A stretch of 12,738 bases of DNA from Flavobacteriaceae bacterium (GTDB lineage: Bacteria; Bacteroidota; Bacteroidia; Flavobacteriales; Flavobacteriaceae). The stretch is from contig JALWYP010000427.1 in the NCBI GenBank assembly GCA_026992695.1, forward strand, positions 1 through 12,738, given 5' to 3'. The notes beneath the pieces are model-generated. The model saw only the letters and a program-made list of their open reading frames with translations, was not told where the DNA came from and searched no databases. A program made the position numbers and the translations under genes. Shown piece by piece: positions 6,870-12,687 of the stretch. The number at the start of each line of letters is the position of its first letter. Within the stretch, counting starts at the first letter, position 1.

Positions 6870-8075
6870 TTACACGCTTTCAATAATTGCCGCATATCCT
6901 TGCCCAACACCAATACACATAGTAACCAGTGCATATCTTTTTCCGGTTATTTGCAACTGCAATGCAGCCGAGTAAGCAATACGAGTACCGGTTACTCCCA
7001 GCGGATGACCTATGGCAATTGCTCCACCATTAGGGTTTAAACGAGGGTCATTATCTTTTAATCCCCACGCTCTTGTACAGGCTAATGCTTGAGCAGCAAA
7101 TGCTTCGTTAAGTTCAATAACATCCATATCCTCCATCGTTAAACCTGCTTTTTTAAGTGCTTTTTTACTTGCTTCTACAGGACCAATGCCCATAATACGT
7201 GGCTCTACTCCTACTACCGCCGAGCTAACAATACGAGCCATAGGTTGTAAATTATATTTTTTTACTGCGGTTTCGGAAGCTATTATTGTTGCTGCTGCTC
7301 CATCGTTTAAACCGGAAGAATTTCCTGCTGTAACACTGCCTCCTTCTTTTTTAAAAGCAGGTCGTAGTTTTGCTAATATTTCTTTTGAAGTAGTGGGCTT
7401 TATAAATTCATCATCTTTGAAAATAATAGAATCTCTTTTGCGTTGCGGAATTTCAACCGAAACTATTTCTTTAGCCAATCTACCTGTTTGTTGTGCTTTA
7501 GTAGCTTTCATCTGACTCCAATAAGCAAAGGCATCTTGGTCTTCTCGAGAGATATTGTATTTCTCTACCAGGTTTTCGGCGGTTACACCCATTCCGTCTG
7601 TACCGTATTGTTGGTGCATTTTCGGGTTTACAAATCGCCACCCGAAACTGGAATCGTAGAGTTTACTATCGTTTCCAAAGGCACTAGAGGGTTTGCTCAT
7701 AACATACGGACCGCGTGTCATATTTTCCACTCCTCCGGCAATAAAAACATCACCATCGCCGGCTTTGATAGCACGATTGGCATGAATGATAGCTGAGAGT
7801 CCGCTGCTGCACAGTCTATTGACTGTTTCACCGGGAACGGTGACTGGCAGCCCTGCCAGCAGCAGCGCCATACGAGCTACATTACGATTGTCTTCTCCTG
7901 CTTGATTGGCACACCCCATGATAACATCATCAAAGGCTTCTTTTGGGATACTAGGGTTTCGTTTTACGATTTCGGCTATTACCAAAGCACCTAAATCGTC
8001 TGTACGAATGGTGCTTAATGTTCCTTTGTAATTTCCTATTGGAGTTCGTATTCCGTCTATAATGTAAGCATTCAT
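6870..8075 (-). CDS. paaJ: 3-oxoadipyl-CoA / 3-oxo-5,6-dehydrosuberyl-CoA thiolase
   Basis: Thiolase that cleaves 3-oxoacyl-CoA with CoA; in phenylacetate breakdown it acts on 3-oxo-5,6-dehydrosuberyl-CoA and 3-oxoadipyl-CoA, yielding acetyl-CoA and succinyl-CoA. At 401 aa it matches PaaJ/PcaF in length. The nucleophilic cysteine is C89 in NRLCSSG. NEAF (323-326), H357 in GGAIAIGHPLG and C387 in CIGVGQG complete the active site. FGWRFVNPKMHQQYGTDGM (144-162) is the stretch typical of PaaJ/PcaF rather than of acetoacetyl-CoA thiolases. It is the last paa gene in the transcript, followed by the toxin-antitoxin pair after 92 bases, and is separated from paaI by a 99-base gap holding a repeat. 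PcaF is the alternative name, but the neighbours favour PaaJ. Confidence 0.92.
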   Translation of the reverse strand: MNAYIIDGIRTPIGNYKGTLSTIRTDDLGALVIAEIVKRNPSIPKEAFDDVIMGCANQAGEDNRNVARMALLLAGLPVTVPGETVNRLCSSGLSAIIHANRAIKAGDGDVFIAGGVENMTRGPYVMSKPSSAFGNDSKLYDSSFGWRFVNPKMHQQYGTDGMGVTAENLVEKYNISREDQDAFAYWSQMKATKAQQTGRLAKEIVSVEIPQRKRDSIIFKDDEFIKPTTSKEILAKLRPAFKKEGGSVTAGNSSGLNDGAAATIIASETAVKKYNLQPMARIVSSAVVGVEPRIMGIGPVEASKKALKKAGLTMEDMDVIELNEAFAAQALACTRAWGLKDNDPRLNPNGGAIAIGHPLGVTGTRIAYSAALQLQITGKRYALVTMCIGVGQGYAAIIESV

Positions 8076-8103
8076 CTTGTTAACATATTTTATTTATATT
8101 TAT

Positions 8104-8140
8104 ACCTAAAAGGTCTGCCTATGGTGGAAAACCTTGCAGA
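8104..8140. repeat. Intergenic hairpin repeat, degenerate copy A (paaI-paaJ gap)
   Basis: The left arm CCTAAAAGGT (8105-8114) and right arm ACCTTGCAG (8131-8139) enclose an inner element CTGCCTATGGTGG (8115-8127). The inner stem pairs completely as plus-strand RNA if U-G pairs are allowed. One base of the outer left arm differs from the other copies (A for C), so this looks like an older copy. It fills much of the 99-base gap, in which no gene is seen. Confidence 0.6.
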
Positions 8141-8174
8141 GAGAAAGGCTTAAACCTTATTTTCTTTTCTTAAA

Positions 8175-8582
8175 TTATTCTTCCCAATCTTTACTCGTTC
8201 TATACACCACTCCTTTAAACAAAGCTACTAAATCATTTCCATTTTTTACTTCTACAATGTGAAAACCGAGTTTGTTTCCGGTTTTTTCGATGATGGACTC
8301 GGCAGTGATATAATCGCCTTCTTTTAATGCTTCGATATGATTGATGGAGGTCTCGATAGAAACGGCAAACTTCCCAAAAGTATTGGCTGCAAAACCAAAT
8401 GCGGTATCGGCAAGTGAATAGGTAATTCCGCCGTGTGCGTAATTCATACTGTTGAGCATTTCTTTACGTATGGTCATTCCTACTTTGCACGTTCCTTTAT
8501 TGACTTCTAAAATTTCGATCCCAAGCCATTGGCTAAAGGGGTCGAGGGATAGCATTTTTTTAGGTATGAGGTGTGAATTCAT
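8175..8582 (-). CDS. paaI: Hotdog-fold acyl-CoA thioesterase of phenylacetate degradation
   Basis: Thioesterase thought to hydrolyse stalled ring-opened or hydroxylated phenylacetyl-CoA intermediates and so release trapped CoA. It is 135 aa, the usual PaaI length. The hotdog signature NSMNYAHGGITYSLADTAF (44-62) carries H50, G51, G52 and the catalytic D59, aligning with the HGG...SLADTAF segment of E. coli PaaI. No membrane segment is present. It lies between the S23-like gene and paaJ on the same strand. General 4HBT-family thioesterases share this fold, but the SLADTAF motif and the operon make PaaI the best call. Confidence 0.92.
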   Translation of the reverse strand: MNSHLIPKKMLSLDPFSQWLGIEILEVNKGTCKVGMTIRKEMLNSMNYAHGGITYSLADTAFGFAANTFGKFAVSIETSINHIEALKEGDYITAESIIEKTGNKLGFHIVEVKNGNDLVALFKGVVYRTSKDWEE

Positions 8583-8591
8583 TAGTTGGTG

Positions 8592-8603
8592 AGTTTTTGA
8601 GTT
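8592..8603. repeat. Left member of a 12-base inverted repeat bounding the S23-like gene
   Basis: AGTTTTTGAGTT here is the exact reverse complement of AACTCAAAAACT at 9013-9024. This copy overlaps the stop codon of the S23-like gene and ends 10 bases from the paaI start codon. No target-site duplication is obvious outside the pair. Confidence 0.7.
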
Positions 8604-8949
8604 ACTTTCGCAAATTCTTTTTCTTTAGATAGTTCTTATAAGAAGTAATCATTTTAGATAATTCTGTAATTAATTCTCTATTCTTTTCATCCATTTCAAC
8701 GGTTATAAAACTTCTTAACCTAGCTTTTGTACTACATACTACACATTCATGAGCGCTATCCCAAGCAATTTGAAGATACCTATTAAAATTAGCTCTTGAA
8801 CTTGAAGAGCCTTCGGCAATATTTAATGCTATAGAATCGGCAGCACGTATAAATTGCGATGCCAACCTATAGGTTTCTTCTTTCGGGAAAGTTTTAATTT
8901 GTGCATCTACCAATTCTCCAAACTCTATAGCTTTTTGGTAAATCTTCAA
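8602..8949 (-). CDS. S23 / four-helix-bundle protein (23S rRNA intervening-sequence protein family)
   Basis: Small helical protein of the S23 family, known both from intervening sequences of 23S rRNA and as free-standing genes; its biochemical role is unclear. The core FPKEETYRLASQFIRAADSIALNIAEGSSSS matches the family pattern FPKEE-YxLxSQ-RAAxSIxxNIAEG. It is then helical to residue 110. The 8949 start is a TTG, and the conserved N-terminal FEDLK begins upstream, in an open frame reaching 9015 with no ATG, GTG or other TTG. Family resemblance suggests that ATA at 8983-8985 (reading I-N-K-S-N-Y-Y-F-K-F-E-D-L-K) stands where ATG once was. It interrupts the paa operon between paaH and paaI and is bounded by a perfect 12-base inverted repeat. 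It may be weakly translated or dying. Confidence 0.75.
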   Translation of the reverse strand: MKIYQKAIEFGELVDAQIKTFPKEETYRLASQFIRAADSIALNIAEGSSSSRANFNRYLQIAWDSAHECVVCSTKARLRSFITVEMDEKNRELITELSKMITSYKNYLKKKNLRK

Positions 8950-9012
8950 GTCCTCAAATTTAAAATAATAGTTACTCTTATTTATTTTAATTATATCTAT
9001 TACAACCTCATC

Positions 9013-9024
9013 AACTCAAAAACT
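9013..9024. repeat. Right member of the 12-base inverted repeat bounding the S23-like gene
   Basis: AACTCAAAAACT pairs exactly with the copy at 8592-8603, enclosing 409 bases that hold the whole S23-like frame. It ends one base before the paaH stop codon (9026-9028), so the enclosed unit fits exactly into the paaH-paaI gap. Confidence 0.7.
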
Positions 9025-9025
9025 T

Positions 9026-10195
9026 TCAATCCTCCCTTTTCATCTTCCTCAACAACGGGCTACACCGATAACGATCTTCATGGTATTCATCATACAATTC
9101 ATCTATTTTTTTAACACACCAATCGATTCCAATTTCATTTGCCCAAGCGAGTAATCCTTTCGGGTAATTAACACCTTTGGTCATAGCGTTGTCAATATCT
9201 TCTGCGGAAGCAATATTCCAAAAAAGTGCATCTGCTGCTTCGTTGATAAGCATAACGAGGATTCTTTCAAAAATAGTTTGAAGTAAATCTTGACTTTGCT
9301 CTGAATGATTAGGAGATTCCTCATCGCCTGTTCCTCGCTCCTTCGGAATAACAGGATAGGTATAATAGCCTTTTCCGGTTTTTCTTCCTAAGTAGCCGGC
9401 TTCAGCAAGGCGTTTTTGTGTGAATGAAGGTTTATAACGCGGATCTTGATAAAAGGCATTGTAAACGGTTTCGGTAACGGTATAATTTACATCGTTTCCT
9501 ATAAAATCCATCAATTCGAAAGGTCCCATTTTAAATCCGCCCAATTCTTTCATCGCTTTATCGATAGTTGCAAAATCAGCAATTCCTTCTTCATAAATAC
9601 GCAATGCTTCGCCATAAAAAGGTCGTGCTACTCGATTGACAATAAAACCCGGAGTGTCTTTGGCAACCGCAACGGTTTTTCCCCAATCGGTAATGGTTTT
9701 TACTACTTTATCTGTTATTTCTTCGGAAGTTTGAATGGCAGGAATTACTTCTACCAATCGCATCAGTGGTGCGGGATTAAAAAAGTGAATACCAATACAT
9801 CGTTCCGGCTTTTGTAATGCCGAGGCAATAGAAGCTATCGACAAACTCGAAGTATTGGAAGCTATGATACAACTGCCTGAAACCAAACTTTCTAATTCTC
9901 TAAAAACAGTTTGCTTTATTTGAAGGTTTTCAACAATGGCTTCGATTACCAAATCTGAATCTGCCAATTCTTTTAAGGAATTTACATAACTGATATTGTT
10001 TTGAATCCGGTTTTTTTCGGCTTTATCGATGCGTTTTTTTTCAATTAAACGATTTAAAATTTTATCGAGTTTGGCTTTTGCTTTTTCTAAAGCTTCCGGC
10101 TGGGTATCGTATAGTTTTACTTGGCATCCGGCGGTTGCTGCAACTTGTGCAATGCCGCTGCCCATTGTACCACTTCCTATTATTGCTGTTTTCAT
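9026..10195 (-). CDS. paaH: 3-hydroxyacyl-CoA dehydrogenase, NAD-dependent
   Basis: Oxidises 3-hydroxyacyl-CoA (3-hydroxyadipyl-CoA in this pathway) to the 3-oxo form with NAD. The N-terminal Rossmann motif is GSGTMGSG (7-14), with an acidic residue (D30) after the second strand suiting NAD. The catalytic pair is H137 in GIHFFNPAP and E149, twelve residues later as in the family. NTSS (114-117) and DTPGFIVNR (180-188) are also conserved. A first C-terminal helical domain covers about 185-280 and a second, related one about 305-385, typical of PaaH. Between them, residues 281-299 (PVIPKERGTGDEESPNHSE) look unlike the rest and coincide with a REP-like repeat at 9314-9355 inserted in frame. Transcribed between paaG and the S23-like gene. 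The reading frame is intact, so activity is expected. Confidence 0.93.
   Translation of the reverse strand: MKTAIIGSGTMGSGIAQVAATAGCQVKLYDTQPEALEKAKAKLDKILNRLIEKKRIDKAEKNRIQNNISYVNSLKELADSDLVIEAIVENLQIKQTVFRELESLVSGSCIIASNTSSLSIASIASALQKPERCIGIHFFNPAPLMRLVEVIPAIQTSEEITDKVVKTITDWGKTVAVAKDTPGFIVNRVARPFYGEALRIYEEGIADFATIDKAMKELGGFKMGPFELMDFIGNDVNYTVTETVYNAFYQDPRYKPSFTQKRLAEAGYLGRKTGKGYYTYPVIPKERGTGDEESPNHSEQSQDLLQTIFERILVMLINEAADALFWNIASAEDIDNAMTKGVNYPKGLLAWANEIGIDWCVKKIDELYDEYHEDRYRCSPLLRKMKRED
9314..9355. repeat. REP-like interspersed repeat inside the paaH coding sequence
   Basis: On the minus strand this begins CCTGTTATTCCGAAGGAG, continues GCGAGGAACAGGCGATGAGG and ends AATC. It is the familiar type of interspersed bacterial repeat of the form TGTCATTCCGAAGGAACGAGGAATCT. 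CCTGTT (9355-9350) pairs with AACAGG (9332-9327). ATTCC (9350-9346) also pairs with GGAAT (9321-9317). It encodes PVIPKERGTGDEES at the junction of two domains. The identification is by memory of this repeat class. Confidence 0.55.
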
Positions 10196-10216
10196 ATACT
10201 AATTAAACTATTAAGA

Positions 10217-10261
10217 CCTACAAGGTTCAACTTGTCTGCCTCTGGCAGAAAACCTTGCAGG
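10217..10261. repeat. Intergenic hairpin repeat, copy B (paaG-paaH gap)
   Basis: The outer arms CCTACAAGGTT (10217-10227) and AACCTTGCAGG (10251-10261) are complementary apart from one position. An inner perfect stem, CTGCC-TCT-GGCAG (10236-10248), sits inside. Extra bases TCAACTTG lie between the outer left arm and the inner stem. It occupies most of the 78-base gap 10196-10273. Confidence 0.75.
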
Positions 10262-10273
10262 AATCGTTAATTT

Positions 10274-11059
10274 TTATTTTCCTTCAAATTTTGGTTTTCT
10301 TTTTTCTACAAAGGCGTTTACTCCTTCTTGATAGTCTTGCGATTGTGCCGATTCTATTTGTAATTTTCCTTCCAATTCCAATTGTTGCTCTAAGGTGTTG
10401 GTCATAGACTTATTCAACATTTGTTTTATAAATCCAAGAGCTTGTGTTGGCATCTGTGCCATTTTTTCTGAAAATAATTTGATGTGGTTTTCAAACTCTT
10501 CAAACGGTATTACTTTGTAAATCATTCCGGACTTTTCGGCTTCTTGGGCAGTTACTTTATCGCCTGTCATCATAAGTGCCGATGCTTTTTGAAATCCGAT
10601 TAATCTGGGAAGAAAAAACGTTCCGCCGCTATCGGGCACCAAACCTATTTTGCTAAAGGCTTGAATAAAACTAGCTTTATCTGAAGCAATTACGATATCG
10701 CAAGCCAAGGCAATATTTGCCCCTGCTCCGGCTGCCACACCGTTTACGGCAGCAATGATGGGTTTATTGATTTTTCTAATTCGGGTGATAATGGGATTAT
10801 AATGTTCTTCAAGAATTTTTCTGAAACCAGGATTTAACTCGGGTGTGGTTACTTCTTTTAAATCTTGTCCTGCACAAAAGGCTTTTCCATTTCCGGTAAT
10901 TACAATGGCTCTTACCTCTTTATTTTCTTGGCAATCGTCTAAAGTTTTTTGAAACAATAATGCCATTTCTCTGTTAAAGCTGTTGAATACTTCAGGACGA
11001 TTTAGCGTAATTGTAGCTACGCTGTTTTGTATATTAAGTAAAATGCTAGGTGCGTTCAT
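10274..11059 (-). CDS. paaG: 1,2-epoxyphenylacetyl-CoA isomerase (crotonase family)
   Basis: Converts ring-1,2-epoxyphenylacetyl-CoA to oxepin-CoA, the step before ring opening. It is a 261-residue crotonase-fold protein. FCAGQDLKEV (61-70) and NGVAAGAGANIALACDIV (106-123) form the oxyanion hole and CoA pocket. AFSKIGLVPDSGGTFFLPR (134-152) carries the catalytic aspartate D143 and closely matches the AFSKLGLIPDCGGTWLLPR segment of E. coli PaaG; EHYNPI (85-90) corresponds to RFYNPL there. A lone acid at 143, with no second catalytic glutamate in the AAGAGANIA stretch, favours isomerase (PaaG) over hydratase (PaaF). It lies 50 bases downstream of paaD on the same strand. Confidence 0.9.
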   Translation of the reverse strand: MNAPSILLNIQNSVATITLNRPEVFNSFNREMALLFQKTLDDCQENKEVRAIVITGNGKAFCAGQDLKEVTTPELNPGFRKILEEHYNPIITRIRKINKPIIAAVNGVAAGAGANIALACDIVIASDKASFIQAFSKIGLVPDSGGTFFLPRLIGFQKASALMMTGDKVTAQEAEKSGMIYKVIPFEEFENHIKLFSEKMAQMPTQALGFIKQMLNKSMTNTLEQQLELEGKLQIESAQSQDYQEGVNAFVEKRKPKFEGK

Positions 11060-11109
11060 TATAAAATTTTAGGGTAAAAATAAGAAGATTAAGGAAGAAA
11101 ACACCGATT

Positions 11110-11607
11110 TTAAATACATTTAAAATAATCAAAAGGTTCTAAACAATCGTTGCACTTATACAATGCTTTGCAAGCGGTTGACCCAAACTGGCTAATCACA
11201 CTTGTGTTGGTGGATTTACATACTGGACAACGTACTTGTTTTACACCTTCGCTAAATAGCACGCCTTTATCTTGTGTGCCTTTTACCGGTGGTGCAATAC
11301 CGTATTCTTCAAGTCTTTTTAAAGCCTCGTCATTGATCCAATCGGTAGTCCAAGGTGGGTCGTAAACGGTTTTAATTTGTACGTTTTGATAGTTGTTTTC
11401 TTTAAGTTTGGAGAGGATATCGTCTTCAAATTGGTTCATTGCCGGACAACCGGAGTATGTAGGTGTGATGGTAATTATCAATTCATCTTCTTCTTGGGTA
11501 ACGTCTCTTACAATACCTAAATCTAATATGGATAACACCGGAATTTCAGGATCGGGTATGGTAGCGAGTAAATTCCATATTTCCGGGTGTTTTTTTGTGT
11601 CTGACAT
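11110..11607 (-). CDS. paaD: PaaD, MIP18/DUF59-type assembly protein of phenylacetyl-CoA epoxidase
   Basis: Thought to help assemble or maintain the metal centre of the PaaABCE epoxidase; it is not itself catalytic in the known reaction. Residues 8-90 are the MIP18/DUF59 domain: DPEIPVLSILDLGIVRDV (19-36), YSGCPAM (51-57) with the conserved C54, and VYDPPWTTDWI (81-91). The C-terminal part is a zinc-ribbon-like module with C127, C130, C146, C152, C155 and C164. Its 165 aa match PaaD. It is encoded between paaC and paaG. The 222-base gap separating it from paaC is full of repeats. Confidence 0.94.
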   Translation of the reverse strand: MSDTKKHPEIWNLLATIPDPEIPVLSILDLGIVRDVTQEEDELIITITPTYSGCPAMNQFEDDILSKLKENNYQNVQIKTVYDPPWTTDWINDEALKRLEEYGIAPPVKGTQDKGVLFSEGVKQVRCPVCKSTNTSVISQFGSTACKALYKCNDCLEPFDYFKCI

Positions 11608-11660
11608 TTTATTTTCCGGTTTTAAATTCTTTTTTTAACTCTTTTTTTTTGAGGTTGATA

Positions 11661-11687
11661 CCTACAAGGTCTTTAAGACCTTGCAGG
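11661..11687. repeat. Intergenic hairpin repeat, short copy C (paaC-paaD gap)
   Basis: Two 13-base arms, CCTACAAGGTCTT (11661-11673) and AAGACCTTGCAGG (11675-11687), are complementary except at one position. They meet directly, without the inner element present in copies A, B and D. In the minus-strand transcript the exception becomes a G-U pair, so the whole arm can fold. Confidence 0.8.
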
Positions 11688-11729
11688 AGTAGTAAAACCT
11701 AAATCTTTTTTACAATTGTTTTTTTTATA

Positions 11730-11770
11730 CCTACAAGGTTACCCGTCTAAGGCGGGCAAAACCTTGCAGG
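11730..11770. repeat. Intergenic hairpin repeat, copy D (paaC-paaD gap)
   Basis: Outer arms CCTACAAGGT (11730-11739) and ACCTTGCAGG (11761-11770) enclose an inner stem CCCGTC-TAA-GGCGGG (11742-11756). The arms are the same as in copies B and C, while the inner stem differs. Its left arm also pairs perfectly with the half-copy at 11816-11825. Confidence 0.8.
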
Positions 11771-11815
11771 AAAACGAACTTCCTCTTAAAATCTTCAAAG
11801 ACACCCATTAAGAAA

Positions 11816-11825
11816 ACCTTGTAGG
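11816..11825. repeat. Hairpin repeat, isolated right half E
   Basis: ACCTTGTAGG is a lone right arm ending 4 bases from the paaC stop codon. It is the exact complement of the left arms of copies B, C and D (T where their own right arms have C). The stretch 11771-11815 between D and E shows no gene or further structure. Confidence 0.55.
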
Positions 11826-11829
11826 ATTT

Positions 11830-12582
11830 TTACCATTTGGCATCGGGATATGCACGTGGAAGGTATTGCATTTCTGCCAAGATATATCCCAGATATTCTG
11901 TATGATAACCTTTTTTACTTCCTGTGGCGTGGTAACCGTCTTCGGGGCGTTGTAAATTTGCTTGCTCTAAAATCTCATTCACTTTGACATCCCAATGATC
12001 TTTTAGTTTTTGTAAATCTGTTGCTATTCCTTCTTTTAAAAGGGTTTTATCTACTTCATCTGCCACAAACATCTCGTGTGTAAATTGCCAAAGGTCTTCG
12101 AGTGCTTGTTGTGTTTTTTGTTTACTTTCTGGTGTTCCTTTTCCTAAGCGAATCATCCACTCACTGCTTCTTCGTAAATGGTAGGTGACTTCTTTTAATG
12201 ATTTTGCCGCAATGGCTGCCAGGGTTTGGTCTTTGCTTTCTTTAAGTTGTGAATACAAATAATAATTAAATGCATCCATAAAAAATTGACGTACCTGAAT
12301 GTGAGCAAAGTCACCATTGGGTTGTTCGGTGAGTTGGAAGTTGTAAAACTCAATTTCAGGGCGTTTGTAGGCTAAATCATCTTCGGTTCTTCCTGCATCT
12401 TCAATTTGTGCTGCATACTTATAAAATGCTTCGGCTTGACCCAGTAAATCTAAAGAAGTATTGGTGATGGATATATCTTCTTCCAGATAAGGTCCTTTAC
12501 TGCAATTTTCGGACAATCGGTGTCCGAGAATAAGTGCATTGTCGCCTAATCGTAATGTATATTTGAATAGTTGATTTTTCAT
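11830..12582 (-). CDS. paaC: Phenylacetyl-CoA epoxidase structural subunit PaaC
   Basis: Ferritin-like structural partner of the catalytic PaaA subunit in the PaaABC(E) oxygenase that epoxidises the ring of phenylacetyl-CoA. It is 250 aa from this start and all helical. LFKYTLRLGDNALILGHRLSE at the N-terminus aligns with the E. coli PaaC start (MNQLTAYTLRLGDN). EEDISITNTSLDLLGQAEAFYKYAAQIED and RRSSEWMIRLGKGTPESKQKTQQAL are family segments. As expected for PaaC, the di-iron EXXH set of PaaA is not kept: the segment reads SLKEVTYHLRRSSEW. An ATG six codons upstream (12600) is in frame. The 12582 ATG is preferred because MKNQL matches E. coli MNQL. The gene follows paaB by about 100 bases. Confidence 0.93.
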   Translation of the reverse strand: MKNQLFKYTLRLGDNALILGHRLSENCSKGPYLEEDISITNTSLDLLGQAEAFYKYAAQIEDAGRTEDDLAYKRPEIEFYNFQLTEQPNGDFAHIQVRQFFMDAFNYYLYSQLKESKDQTLAAIAAKSLKEVTYHLRRSSEWMIRLGKGTPESKQKTQQALEDLWQFTHEMFVADEVDKTLLKEGIATDLQKLKDHWDVKVNEILEQANLQRPEDGYHATGSKKGYHTEYLGYILAEMQYLPRAYPDAKW

Positions 12583-12625
12583 TTTATTATATTTTTTCAT
12601 TTTTTTATCCCTTTATTCTTGAAAA

Positions 12626-12633
12626 CAAAAATA
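12626..12633 (-). promoter_or_regulatory. Possible -7 element between paaB and paaC
   Basis: TATTTTTG on the minus strand fits TAnnTTTG and lies 25 bases before the upstream ATG (12600) and 43 before the preferred one (12582). No convincing -33 TTTG accompanies it, and the region is AT-rich. It could be an internal promoter for paaC onward. Confidence 0.2.
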
Positions 12634-12687
12634 TATATTGTGTTTATTAGGGATTCTTCTCCACCTAAAGCAGATATAAATGACCGT

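Noticed and set aside
7186..7796. Plus-strand open frames inside paaJ
   Set aside because: They lie antisense to a complete thiolase gene with all catalytic residues, and their translations look unstructured.
8602..8949. S23-like protein as the Avd accessory protein of a diversity-generating retroelement
   Set aside because: Avd is a four-helix bundle of related shape, but there is no reverse transcriptase, template repeat or variable repeat in the window.
8592..9024. The bounded S23 unit as a classical insertion sequence
   Set aside because: No transposase motif is present and no target-site duplication could be seen outside the 12-base repeats.
8104..11825. CCTACAAGG repeats as a CRISPR array
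   Set aside because: The copies are dispersed among genes, differ in length and are self-complementary, with no regular spacers.
11641..11829. Copies C and D as intrinsic terminators ending the paaC transcript
   Set aside because: In the minus-strand direction the hairpins are not followed by a convincing U-run, and paaD onward must be expressed with paaC for the pathway.
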